From: JBFLXN01 sp040755715 [NCBI: Candidatus Edwardsbacteria bacterium]
GTDB taxonomy: Bacteria; Edwardsbacteria; AC1; JBFLXN01
DNA length: 11,110 nucleotides
Direction of reading: 5' to 3'
NCBI GenBank assembly: GCA_040755715.1
Contig: JBFLXN010000086.1
Coordinates: 1 to 11,110, forward strand
This document shows positions 1 to 5,827 of this stretch, piece by piece (position 1 is the first letter of the stretch; every line of letters starts with the position of its first letter). The notes beneath the pieces were generated by a model. It worked only from the letters and a program-made list of their open reading frames with translations, was not told where the DNA came from and made no database searches. Position numbers and translations under genes: made by a program.

Positions 1-25
1 GATTAATTTTTTTTCATGATTAGAT

Positions 26-53
26 ATTATACCGACTTTATCAGATTTTTCAA
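26..53 (-). promoter_or_regulatory. sigma70-type promoter facing out of the left edge
   Basis: On the minus strand a TTGAAA -35 box (48-53) is separated by 16 bases from a perfect TATAAT -10 box (26-31). Transcription would run leftward out of the window. It lies about 120 bp past the rbfA stop, so the next gene downstream of rbfA probably has its own promoter. A minus-strand ATG at 15-17 lies 8 nt past the -10 box but meets a stop after four codons, so the real start lies beyond the window. Inferred from consensus match only. Confidence 0.55.
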
Positions 54-75
54 GTTTTTTAAAATATCTCATTGA

Positions 76-104
76 AATTTGAGCCGCTGAAAACTGCTCA
101 AATT
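76..104 (-). other. hairpin downstream of rbfA, possible weak terminator
   Basis: AATTTGAGC (76-84) and GCTCAAATT (96-104) form a perfect 9-bp stem with an 11-base loop, about 70 bp past the rbfA stop. On the minus strand no clean T-run follows, so this is at best a weak or Rho-assisted terminator. It could equally be a transcript-end stabilising hairpin or another small intergenic palindrome. Confidence 0.4.
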
Positions 105-144
105 CATTTTGCATATAACCATTAGTTTTTAGTTTTTGGCTTTT

Positions 145-172
145 GCCTCTTGTATCTTGCGTCTTACATCTT
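145..172 (-). repeat. 14-bp tandem repeat at the rbfA 3' end
   Basis: Read on the minus strand, AAGATGTAAGACGC (172-159) is followed directly by AAGATACAAGAGGC (158-145), two 14-bp units with 11 of 14 identical positions. A more degenerate A-rich third unit seems to follow. The first unit overlaps the rbfA stop codon by one base. It resembles the other short-period intergenic elements in this window. Confidence 0.5.
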
Positions 173-519
173 CACTCAGATTCTCTAATTTCTTTTAGCA
201 ATTCGTCAATATGGGCCCCGTCGGTAATAGAACGGTCAAGGTGGAAGGAAATTTCCGGAGTATAGCGCAGTCCAAGATGTTCACCAATTAATTTTCTGAT
301 ATAGCCTCTGGCGCTTTTTAGCCCTTTCAAAGTTTCTTTTTCACTTTCTGGTGAACCTAAGATGCTCAAATAAACTTTAGCATAGCGCAAATCATCGGAG
401 AGAGTGACCTCTGTGATAGTAACGAAACCAATCCGAGGGTCTTGAAGACTATTAGTAATAATCTCACTAATTTCTCTTTTTAAAACTTCGCTGACCTGAA
501 CAGACCGCTTGTAATGCAT
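172..519 (-). CDS. rbfA: 30S ribosome-binding factor RbfA
   Basis: RbfA is a small cytoplasmic KH-fold protein that binds the 30S subunit during late 16S rRNA maturation and is needed for efficient 5'-end processing and cold growth. The 115-residue product has the normal family length and pattern: an N-terminal MHYKRSVQVSEVLKREISEI helix, the QDPRIGFVTITEVTLSDDLRYAKVY stretch described by its landmarks DPRIGFVTIT and DLRYAKVY, and the hallmark SARGYIRK segment near residues 69-76 followed by RYTPEISFHLD. The start is the ATG at 519, with an AAGG about nine bases upstream. It follows the DUF503 gene by about 105 bp on the same strand, an arrangement common in translation-related operons, although no infB, nusA or truB is visible here. 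The identification is firm. Confidence 0.95.
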   Translation of the reverse strand: MHYKRSVQVSEVLKREISEIITNSLQDPRIGFVTITEVTLSDDLRYAKVYLSILGSPESEKETLKGLKSARGYIRKLIGEHLGLRYTPEISFHLDRSITDGAHIDELLKEIRESE

Positions 520-625
520 CTTTTATCATACCTTGATTAGGCAAATTAAAAGGCAGATTACACAAATAAACCATCTCAATAAGTCGGGACTGTGTCATCA
601 TATTCTAAGCAAAGCGAGGAATATT

Positions 626-907
626 TTATCTCATCTCTACTCTATAATCTATCACTTCAATTTCTCTCTCCCCTCGGATGAAATCAACTACTCTCATAAT
701 TATCTCATCAGCAAAACGAGCCCCATTACTAACCATTGCTATCCCAAGAGTCGCTCTCTGCCACAGGTTTCCATTATCAGTTTCGGATACAGAGATATTA
801 AATTGCTGACGCAATCGTTCCTTCAAGCTTTTCAAGACACGCCTTTTAAACTTTAAGGAATCGCTCTGGGGAATATAAAGTTCAATTTGACAGGTGCCAA
901 CAATCAT
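626..907 (-). CDS. DUF503 family protein (YlxP-like)
   Basis: The product is about 93 residues and begins MIVGTCQIELYIPQSDSLK, the characteristic opening of DUF503/YlxP proteins. These are small cytoplasmic ferredoxin-fold-like proteins of uncertain role, usually encoded beside infB, rbfA or truB. The conserved SLK-KRR--KSLK-RLR--F-ISVSE pattern and the closing EIEVIDYRVE are visible. I chose the ATG at 907 because it matches the family N-terminus; an in-frame TTG at 925 would add six residues and has no better ribosome-binding site. Neither start has a strong Shine-Dalgarno sequence, which may mean coupling to rocD, whose stop lies 46 bp upstream. Function in ribosome biogenesis is inferred only from the rbfA neighbour. 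Confidence 0.88.
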   Translation of the reverse strand: MIVGTCQIELYIPQSDSLKFKRRVLKSLKERLRQQFNISVSETDNGNLWQRATLGIAMVSNGARFADEIIMRVVDFIRGEREIEVIDYRVEMR

Positions 908-934
908 ATCAACAAAAATTAGCAATCAACACAA

Positions 935-958
935 TTTATATTTTCCTACGCCATCAAG
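935..958. repeat. 24-bp repeat, copy 1 (overlaps rocD 3' end)
   Basis: This 24-base stretch, starting TTTATA and ending GCCATCAAG, is matched at 21 of 24 positions by 4054-4077 in the same orientation. It includes the rocD stop codon and the DUF503-rocD spacer. The shared sequence is too long to be chance in a window this size, although AT richness tempers that. It may be the flank of a dispersed element. Confidence 0.5.
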
Positions 959-2153
959 CAAATACTTTCTTAATCCTCTCTACGGCCCAGTCAATTTCCT
1001 TTTTGGTAATTAATAATGGCGGGGCAAAGCGAATGACATCCTCGTGTGTCTCTTTACAGAGCAAACCTTGATTCATCAGGGCCTCGCAATATTTCCGGGC
1101 CCCTCCAGCTTCCTCTTTCAATTCCACACCAATGAGCAGTCCCTTACCCCTGATTTCTTTTATCAGAGGATTTCTAATTTCCCGAAGTCGTTCTAGGAAA
1201 TAGCCACCGAATCTATAAGCTTTTTCAGCCAATCTCTCTTCAATCAAGACTTGCAGGGACGCTAAAGCTACCGCACAGGCTAAGGGATTTCCACCAAAAG
1301 TACTACCGTGGTCCCCAGGCTTGAATACACTCAAAATTTCTGCTGAAGAGACTACGGCGGAAATCGGCAAGATTCCGCCACCGAGTGCCTTTCCCAAAAT
1401 ATACATATCTGGCTTGACTCCCTCATAGTCTAAGCAGAACATTTTTCCCGTCCGACCAAAACCGGTTTGAATCTCATCGGCAATCAAAAGAATCCCTTTT
1501 GAGATACATATATTTCGCACCTCTTTTAGATAACCTGTGGGAGGAATTCTTACCCCAGCCTCGCCTTGAATCGGTTCAACCAGAAATGCGACGGTATTGG
1601 GACTAATCGCTTTTTCCAGTGTCTCTGCATCCCCATAAGGAATTATCTTAAATCCCGGAGTCAAAGGACCAAATCCATTCTTGTATTGTTCTTCAGAAGA
1701 AAAACTAACAACAGTAATAGTGCGGCCGTGAAAATTGTCTTCACAAACAATAATTTCTGCCATATCCTTGGGAATTTTCTTCCTTTGATAGCCCCATTTT
1801 CTCGCTGTTTTAATTGCTGTCTCTACAGCCTCGGCACCTGTGTTCATTGGCAAGACCATTTCCATCTTGCACAATCGGGCCAACTTCTTCATAAATGGTC
1901 CCAGTTGGTCATTATAAAAGGCACGAGAAGTCAGAGTTATTCTTTCCGCTTGTTTCTTAAGCGCCGCCACAATCTTAGGATGGCGGTGCCCTTGATTCAC
2001 AGCGGAATAGGCGCTAAGCATATCTAGATATTTTTTACCTTCTACATCATAGACCCAGATGCCCTCTGCTCTGGAAATGACTACTGGTAGTGGTTTATAG
2101 TTGTGAGCCCCAAACTTTTCGGTAATCTCAATAATTGTCTTGGTAGTGGACAT
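954..2153 (-). CDS. rocD: ornithine aminotransferase (ornithine--oxo-acid transaminase)
   Basis: This is a PLP-dependent class III aminotransferase that moves the delta-amino group of ornithine to 2-oxoglutarate, giving glutamate 5-semialdehyde and glutamate. The 399-residue product has the usual length. [11 protein letters not shown] and [15 protein letters not shown] near residues 15-60 are typical of ornithine, rather than acetylornithine, aminotransferases. [10 protein letters not shown] (104-113) is a cofactor-phosphate region, D226 in [12 protein letters not shown] should contact the PLP ring nitrogen, and K255 in ILGKALGGG is the Schiff-base lysine. The ATG at 2153 is preferred because GGAGAG lies six bases upstream; a longer reading to 2228 runs through an intergenic repeat. 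It follows hutU by about 100 bp, suggesting co-transcription in amino-acid degradation to glutamate. ArgD or another class III enzyme is less likely. Confidence 0.93.
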   Translation of the reverse strand: MSTTKTIIEITEKFGAHNYKPLPVVISRAEGIWVYDVEGKKYLDMLSAYSAVNQGHRHPKIVAALKKQAERITLTSRAFYNDQLGPFMKKLARLCKMEMVLPMNTGAEAVETAIKTARKWGYQRKKIPKDMAEIIVCEDNFHGRTITVVSFSSEEQYKNGFGPLTPGFKIIPYGDAETLEKAISPNTVAFLVEPIQGEAGVRIPPTGYLKEVRNICISKGILLIADEIQTGFGRTGKMFCLDYEGVKPDMYILGKALGGGILPISAVVSSAEILSVFKPGDHGSTFGGNPLACAVALASLQVLIEERLAEKAYRFGGYFLERLREIRNPLIKEIRGKGLLIGVELKEEAGGARKYCEALMNQGLLCKETHEDVIRFAPPLLITKKEIDWAVERIKKVFA

Positions 2154-2170
2154 AGATTTCTCTCCATAAA

Positions 2171-2247
2171 ATGCTAATACGCTTAGACGGTGAAACGCTG
2201 ATACGGGAAACTTCTTACTTATTAACATATCAGCATATCAACGAAAT
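2171..2247. repeat. degenerate palindromic element between hutU and rocD
   Basis: The 102-bp hutU-rocD spacer carries repeated units of the form GCTGATACG or GCTAATACG on the plus strand (2173-2206). An inverted set follows near the hutU stop: ACGCTGATACG at 2195-2205 matches the minus-strand ATGCTGATATG at 2238-2228 at 9 of 11 positions. The internal spacing is about ten bases. It would be transcribed between two genes that appear to form an operon. It codes for nothing recognisable; the open reading through it is an artefact of the rocD frame. Confidence 0.5.
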
Positions 2248-2255
2248 GTATGTCT

Positions 2256-3923
2256 CTATTTCTTGGCAGACATAATTCTCATTGGCAGTTGGACGCCTTT
2301 TTTCTTAGCAGTTTTGATGGCTTCCTCGTAGCCGGCATCTGCATGGCGGGCAATACCAATACCAGGGTCATTAGTCAAAACCCTTTGCAGTCTCTCTTCC
2401 ATCATTTTTGTTCCATCGGCAATAATTACTTGCCCTGCGTGGATAGAAAGTCCGATACCCACGCCTCCACCGTGATGCACAGAGACCCAAGAGGCTCCAG
2501 AAGCCGTATTTAGCAAGGCATTAAGGATTGGCCAATCGGCAATCGCCTCAGAGCCATCCCTCATTCCTTCAGTCTCACGATTAGGAGAGGCTACCGACCC
2601 TGTATCCAGATGGTCTCTACCAATCACGATTGGTGCCTTGATTTTCTTCTTCTTCACTAATTGATTGATGGCTATTCCAAACTTATCTCTCTCTCCCAAC
2701 CCTAACCAACAAATTCTGGCGGGCAATCCCTGAAATCTCACCTTCTGTTCAGCCATTCTAATCCAGCGGATTAAAGATTTGTCTTTAGGAAAAAGTTTTA
2801 GAACTTCTTCATCCGTGGTATAAATATCCTTCGGGTCTCCAGAGAGTGCTACCCAGCGGAAAGGTCCTTTACCTTCGCAAAATAGCGGTCTAATGTACTC
2901 TGAAACAAACCCTGGAATATCAAAAGCATTTTCCACTCCAACTTTTTTTGCCTGTCCTCTAATATTATTGCCGTAGTCAAAGGCGACCGCCCCCTTCTTT
3001 TGCATTTCTAACATCGCTCTCATTTGAGTAGCCATTGATTCATAGGAGCGCTTAATATATTCTTCGGGATTGTTTCTCCGCAATTCCATTGCTTTTTCAA
3101 ATGGTATCTCTCCAGGTACATAACCATTAAGTTCGTCATGAGCAGAAGTCTGGTCAGTGAGGACATCAGGAATAATACCTCGCCTTACTAATTCTGGATG
3201 GATTTCTGAAGCATTGCCTACTAGACCTACAGAGAGAGAAGTATCCTTTTTCACCGCAGAATCTACCAATTGCAGGGCTTTATCAAGATTTGTCTCCATC
3301 AGATTACAAAAACCCATTTCTACTCTCCGTTTAATTCTCGCTGGGTCTACTTCCACATCAAGAATAACTCCCTCATTCATTGTTACCGCTAAGGGCTGAG
3401 CTCCACTCATTCCACCCATTCCTGCGGTTAAGACAAATTTTCCTTTAAGAGAACCGTTGAAGTGTTTTCTAGCGCAAGCAGCTAAAGTTTCATAAGTTCC
3501 TTGCAAAATTCCTTGTGTGCCGATATAAATCCAACTGCCGGCTGTCATTTGGCCGTACATAATCAAACCTAAAGCCTCAAGTTTGCGGAAATAATCCCAA
3601 TTAGCCCAGGCCGGCACAAGTAGAGAATTGGCAATTAACACTCTCGGGGCATATTCAAAAGTTCTAAAAATCCCAACCGGTTTCCCTGATTGAATTAGAA
3701 GTGTTTCATCATTTTCCAATTTCTTTAGAGCGCCAACAATTGCCTTATAGCAGTCCCAGTTTCTTGCCGCTTTACCAGATCCACCATAAATAATTAATTC
3801 CTCAGGCTTTTCGGCTACTTCAGCATCTAAGTTATTCATTAACATTCTCATCGCCGCTTCTTGTGCCCAACCTTTGCAGGAAATTTTTGTGCCTCTGGAC
3901 GCTTTGATATTTCTCTTTTGCAT
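2256..3923 (-). CDS. hutU: urocanate hydratase (urocanase)
   Basis: HutU is the second enzyme of histidine degradation: it hydrates urocanate to 4-imidazolone-5-propionate using tightly bound NAD+. The 555-residue product matches the family's usual length of about 555-560 and is conserved throughout. Visible landmarks are [11 protein letters not shown] (46-56), [19 protein letters not shown] (125-143), the NAD-binding [10 protein letters not shown] (168-177), TDQTSAHD (257-264), [11 protein letters not shown] (315-325), C405 in [10 protein letters not shown] (equivalent to the conserved active-site cysteine) and HHGGGVGIG (483-491). Position 173 is serine where I expect glycine in most urocanases. 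The ATG at 3923 has AGGAGG five bases upstream; an ATG nine codons earlier adds a basic tail and lacks such a site. No hutH, hutI or hutG lies in the window, so the rest of the pathway would be elsewhere. Confidence 0.97.
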   Translation of the reverse strand: MQKRNIKASRGTKISCKGWAQEAAMRMLMNNLDAEVAEKPEELIIYGGSGKAARNWDCYKAIVGALKKLENDETLLIQSGKPVGIFRTFEYAPRVLIANSLLVPAWANWDYFRKLEALGLIMYGQMTAGSWIYIGTQGILQGTYETLAACARKHFNGSLKGKFVLTAGMGGMSGAQPLAVTMNEGVILDVEVDPARIKRRVEMGFCNLMETNLDKALQLVDSAVKKDTSLSVGLVGNASEIHPELVRRGIIPDVLTDQTSAHDELNGYVPGEIPFEKAMELRRNNPEEYIKRSYESMATQMRAMLEMQKKGAVAFDYGNNIRGQAKKVGVENAFDIPGFVSEYIRPLFCEGKGPFRWVALSGDPKDIYTTDEEVLKLFPKDKSLIRWIRMAEQKVRFQGLPARICWLGLGERDKFGIAINQLVKKKKIKAPIVIGRDHLDTGSVASPNRETEGMRDGSEAIADWPILNALLNTASGASWVSVHHGGGVGIGLSIHAGQVIIADGTKMMEERLQRVLTNDPGIGIARHADAGYEEAIKTAKKKGVQLPMRIMSAKK

Positions 3924-3951
3924 TCTCTTCCTCCTGCCAATTGCCATCAAG

Positions 3952-4068
3952 GAAAATCCTTCAAACCACTGAATACACTGAATACACAGAAAAATAAGAT
4001 CTTCTTTATCTTTGGATTAAAAAACTCTTCAGTGATTTCAGTGTCCTCAGTGGTTTATACTTTCCTAT
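3952..4068. repeat. palindromic intergenic element upstream of hutU
   Basis: The arms at 3963-3993 and 4026-4056 are imperfect inverted repeats of about 31 bases, beginning AAACCACTGA on one side and ending TCAGTGGTTT on the other. Within each arm CACTGAA-type units recur every nine to ten bases. The element is bounded by GCCATCAAG (3943-3951) and GCTATCAAG (4069-4077), a direct repeat with one mismatch that could be a target-site duplication. It sits between the hutU ribosome-binding site and its likely promoter, so it would form a large hairpin in the hutU leader. Confidence 0.65.
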
Positions 4069-4077
4069 GCTATCAAG
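4054..4077. repeat. 24-bp repeat, copy 2
   Basis: This stretch matches 935-958 at 21 of 24 positions in the same orientation. It begins in the right arm of the palindrome ending at 4056 and ends with GCTATCAAG, so it may be the outer boundary of that dispersed element. Confidence 0.5.
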
Positions 4078-4108
4078 ATAACCCTCACTTCGTTCGGGTT
4101 TGATTTTA

Positions 4109-4207
4109 GTAGCCACAGATTACCCTCGTTAGAAATTCTCCACCACTATTCAGAAGGCTATATCTTCTGTCTAGTTATTTCTAACGGGGCGAGTTACGCA
4201 ACTGCTA
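4109..4207. repeat. nested palindrome in the hutU/DUF4389 intergenic region
   Basis: CGTTAGAAAT (4127-4136) pairs perfectly with ATTTCTAACG (4177-4186). Inside it CAGAAG (4151-4156) pairs with CTTCTG (4164-4169) around a seven-base loop, and outside it GTAGC (4109-4113) faces GCTAC (4203-4207). The result is a three-tier hairpin of about 100 bp. It lies downstream of a likely leftward promoter and could form a structured leader in the hutU transcript, or be a small non-autonomous mobile element. I cannot assign it to a known riboswitch class. Confidence 0.55.
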
Positions 4208-4244
4208 CCATTTAATCCAGCCAAAAATCTTACAGTGCAGTTAT

Positions 4245-4274
4245 AGTTTAAGTTAACAAGGCGAAAAAAGTCAA
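4245..4274 (-). promoter_or_regulatory. candidate leftward promoter for hutU
   Basis: On the minus strand TTGACT (4269-4274) is followed after 18 bases by TAAACT (4245-4250); an alternative -10, TATAAC (4240-4245), is a better box but at 23 bases is too far. The -10 is weaker than that of the opposing promoter. If used, the hutU leader would be about 310 bases and contain both palindromes of this gap. Confidence 0.35.
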
Positions 4275-4308
4275 GGAAATTTTTCAAAAATATATCTTGA
4301 CTTTTTTC
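4263..4308. promoter_or_regulatory. 13-bp inverted repeat spanning both divergent -35 boxes
   Basis: GAAAAAAGTCAAG (4263-4275) and CTTGACTTTTTTC (4296-4308) are perfect inverted copies separated by 20 bases. Each arm contains a TTGACT hexamer reading outward. The symmetry suggests an operator for a dimeric regulator that could control both directions, or simply duplicated promoter elements. No regulator gene is adjacent. Confidence 0.5.
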
Positions 4309-4326
4309 CTTATTGTATGCTATAAT
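4297..4326 (+). promoter_or_regulatory. sigma70-type promoter for the DUF4389 gene
   Basis: TTGACT (4297-4302), an 18-base spacer and a perfect TATAAT (4321-4326). The -10 is preceded by TGC, giving an extended -10 (TGCTATAAT). Transcription would start near 4333, leaving a leader of about 50 bases before the DUF4389 ATG at 4383. This is one of the two strongest rightward promoters in the window. Confidence 0.75.
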
Positions 4327-4382
4327 TTGTTTAATTACAAAAGAAACCCTAAACATTACACAGAGAGAGGAGGTGAGAAAAG

Positions 4383-4682
4383 ATGCCACATCCAGCAAAA
4401 TTCTCGATTGACTATCCGGAGAAACTCTCCCGTGGAATTCTCATCTTGCGATTGCTCTTTGGTTGGCTTTATGTCGGAATTCCTCACGGAGTCTGTCTCG
4501 CTCTTTACTCCATTGCTTCATCCATCGTTACTTTTATCGCTTGGTGGGCGGTGTTGTTCACCGGCAAATATCCCAAAGGAATGTTTGACTTCAATGTTGG
4601 TTTGTATCGGTGGATGATGCGTGTTTATGCCTATATGTCTTTTATGACAGACGCCTACCCCCCATTCAGTGGTAAAGAGTAA
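4383..4682 (+). CDS. DUF4389 domain membrane protein
   Basis: A 99-residue protein with the DUF4389 pattern: YPEKLSRGILILRLLFGWLY near residues 11-30, IPHGVCLALYSIAS, a second hydrophobic stretch IVTFIAWWAVLFTG (about 48-61), then KYPKGMFDFNVGLYRWMMRV and the closing YMSFMTDAYPPFS. These invariant-looking blocks are typical of the family, whose function is unknown. Two membrane segments (about 17-41 and 45-60) are evident. The ATG is preceded by GAGGAGG at good spacing, and a strong promoter lies 57 bp upstream. The downstream DUF4013 gene also encodes a small polytopic membrane protein, so both may act together in the inner membrane, but that is inference from position only. Confidence 0.88.
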   Translation: MPHPAKFSIDYPEKLSRGILILRLLFGWLYVGIPHGVCLALYSIASSIVTFIAWWAVLFTGKYPKGMFDFNVGLYRWMMRVYAYMSFMTDAYPPFSGKE

Positions 4683-4692
4683 GAGAACATTA

Positions 4693-4720
4693 GGGGTGAG
4701 AGAGAAACTTCTCTCACCCC
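4693..4720 (+). other. strong hairpin after the DUF4389 gene
   Basis: GGGGTGAGAGA (4693-4703) and TCTCTCACCCC (4710-4720) form a perfect 11-bp stem with a six-base loop, 10 bp after the stop codon. No T-run follows, so it is not a canonical intrinsic terminator. It may stabilise the DUF4389 transcript end or partly terminate before the DUF4013 gene. A small CAAAG/CTTTG hairpin follows at 4722-4734. Confidence 0.6.
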
Positions 4721-4742
4721 CCAAAGAATCTTTGACTTTTGA

Positions 4743-4810
4743 CCATGAAGGCACGAAAACTAGGAAAATACGAAATTTTTGGGTATCTTTTTCCTTTCGT
4801 GTTTTCGTGG
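4743..4810. repeat. palindromic element with CACGAAA units
   Basis: CCATGAAGGCACGAAAAC begins the left arm at 4743 and the right arm ends TTTCGTGTTTTCGTGG at 4810. The arms are imperfect inverted repeats of about 23-26 bases. CACGAAA units recur inside each arm at about nine to ten base spacing, the same architecture as the element upstream of hutU but with a different core. It occupies the gap between the DUF4389 and DUF4013 genes. Confidence 0.6.
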
Positions 4811-4850
4811 TAATACTTATCATCAATTCAACTTATTAAGGAGCAGAAAA

Positions 4851-5435
4851 ATGAATTTCGGTAGAGCGTTTTCTTTTATGTTTGAAGACAGAGAGGCTCT
4901 CAGAAAAATCCTGGTAGGTGGTTTCTTTACCTTATTGAGCTATTTAGTTATCGGTATACCTTTCGTGTTCGGCTATCTCTTAGAGTTAATGAAGGATAAT
5001 ATAGAAGGCAAAGAAACTCCTTTACCCGAATGGGACCAATTAGGTGAAAAGTTTGTCAAGGGTTTAGTTTTTTTGTTGATTGTAATTATTTATATCATGC
5101 CCGCTATTATCGTCAATGTCATCCCCTGTCTGGGTCAACTTCTATCATTTATTTATGGAATTGCTCTCTGGTTGGCTTTTCCCTATATTATGGGAAGATT
5201 TGCTCTCAGCGGGAAATTCACTGAAGCCTTTCAATTTGATGAAATCATTGAATTTGTGAAAAAGAATATAGAAAATCTTATCTTGGCTCTGGTGATGAGT
5301 ATAGTAATTTCTATCATTTCAGCCTTTGGTATTATTCTCTTGATGGTTGGCGTTTTATTTACTACATTTTGGGCTGGCTTGGGCTGTACCCACCTTTATG
5401 CTCAAGTTTTCAGAGCAGCCAAAGAAAAATCTTAG
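4851..5435 (+). CDS. DUF4013 domain membrane protein
   Basis: A 194-residue, very hydrophobic protein that fits DUF4013: an amphipathic start with an F-DR-A--KIL pattern, a first membrane segment (about residues 21-45), a short polar loop containing LPEWDQLGEKFVKG (about 57-70), then membrane segments near 70-90, 92-125 and 145-185. The aromatic cluster ALWLAFPYIMGRFA and the late FGIILLMVGVLFTTFWAG are family-like. Its function is unknown. The ATG at 4851 has AAGGAG eight bases upstream; a longer frame from 4779 runs through the CACGAAA palindrome and is rejected. A good intrinsic terminator follows 35 bp after the stop. With the upstream DUF4389 gene it forms a likely two-gene unit. Confidence 0.85.
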   Translation: MNFGRAFSFMFEDREALRKILVGGFFTLLSYLVIGIPFVFGYLLELMKDNIEGKETPLPEWDQLGEKFVKGLVFLLIVIIYIMPAIIVNVIPCLGQLLSFIYGIALWLAFPYIMGRFALSGKFTEAFQFDEIIEFVKKNIENLILALVMSIVISIISAFGIILLMVGVLFTTFWAGLGCTHLYAQVFRAAKEKS

Positions 5436-5470
5436 AGCAAAAAATGATGGAAGTTTCTAATTTTTAACAA

Positions 5471-5507
5471 AAAGGCAGCTATTTCAGAGTGATAGCGGCC
5501 TTTTTTT
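5471..5507 (+). terminator. intrinsic terminator of the DUF4389-DUF4013 unit
   Basis: AAAGGCAGCTAT (5471-5482) pairs with ATAGCGGCCTTT (5492-5503) with one mismatch across a nine-base loop, followed by a run of seven T residues (5501-5507). Stem and T-run have the classical Rho-independent form and lie 35 bp after the DUF4013 stop. Confidence 0.85.
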
Positions 5508-5533
5508 GCCGCCTAGGAATTTGAATAATGTCT

Positions 5534-5596
5534 TGATTACGCAGATAAAACCGATTCGCCAATCTGTGTAAGCTTGTTTAAAAATCTGCGTAATCA
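5534..5596. repeat. palindromic element with TGATTACGCAGAT arms
   Basis: TGATTACGCAGAT (5534-5546) and ATCTGCGTAATCA (5584-5596) are perfect 13-bp inverted repeats. A third, direct copy of the right arm's core, AATCTGTGTAA (5561-5571), lies inside. The design matches the other short-period palindromes in the window but the core differs. It lies in the long gap between the DUF4013 gene and mtaB. Confidence 0.65.
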
Positions 5597-5603
5597 TATT
5601 CTG

Positions 5604-5709
5604 ACCTGTCCGTTGTTTCCCTGGCCGTCCTGACCGTTAGCTCCGCATCTTGAGACAACGGACAGGTTGTAGCGACTTCAGAGAAGAACGGGCAGGCAAG
5701 ATGCAGAGC
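5604..5709. repeat. GC-richer patch with two overlapping inverted repeats
   Basis: ACCTGTCCGTTGT (5604-5616) and ACAACGGACAGGT (5655-5667) are perfect 13-bp inverted repeats. GCTCCGCATCTTG (5640-5652) is matched inversely by CAAGATGCAGAGC (5697-5709) with one mismatch. The two stems interlock, so the RNA could form a pseudoknot or switch between forms. The patch is clearly GC-richer than neighbouring genes, suggesting an acquired element. I recognise no known RNA class or coding content. Confidence 0.55.
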
Positions 5710-5734
5710 CCTCGGTCGTAACCCTTTGAGCATA

Positions 5735-5772
5735 GCCTCTCAGCCGTCCCGATTTATCGGGACGAGCGAGGC
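5735..5772. repeat. hairpin GTCCCGAT/ATCGGGAC upstream of mtaB
   Basis: GTCCCGAT (5746-5753) and ATCGGGAC (5756-5763) form a perfect 8-bp stem with a two-base loop, extended by GCCTC (5735-5739) and GAGGC (5768-5772). It sits 56 bp before the mtaB ATG. Shorter CCCGAT...ATC-GGG motifs recur near 7024 and 7170. It may be a hairpin in the mtaB leader or part of the preceding GC-richer element. Confidence 0.5.
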
Positions 5773-5827
5773 CAACGGGCGAGACGACGGTCAGGAACGA
5801 AGTGAGGAATATCTTGGGGAGTTCTCA

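Noticed and set aside
145-172. Possible CRISPR-like tandem units at the rbfA end
   Set aside because: The 14-bp units are directly contiguous with no spacers, and no cas genes occur in the window.
533-856. Plus-strand open frame of 107 codons over the DUF503-rbfA region
   Set aside because: It is mostly antisense to the DUF503 gene and its protein has no recognisable pattern.
908-925. TTG start adding six residues to the DUF503 protein
   Set aside because: The ATG at 907 gives the canonical MIVG start; no better ribosome-binding site supports the TTG.
1566-2027. Plus-strand open frame of 153 codons inside rocD
   Set aside because: It is antisense to a clearly conserved gene, has no ribosome-binding site and resembles no family.
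2154-2228. 25-residue N-terminal extension of rocD
   Set aside because: It covers the GCTGATACG repeat element, and GGAGAG lies just upstream of the 2153 ATG.
4109-4207. tRNA or known riboswitch in the hutU upstream gap
   Set aside because: The nested hairpin has no cloverleaf, anticodon arm or TPsiC-like motif, and I recognise no riboswitch consensus.
4779-4850. N-terminal extension of the DUF4013 protein
   Set aside because: It overlaps the CACGAAA palindrome; the 4851 ATG has AAGGAG upstream and fits the family.
5726-5827. N-terminal extension of mtaB
   Set aside because: The frame is open but runs through GC-rich hairpins; the family N-terminus starts at the 5828 ATG, which has a ribosome-binding site.
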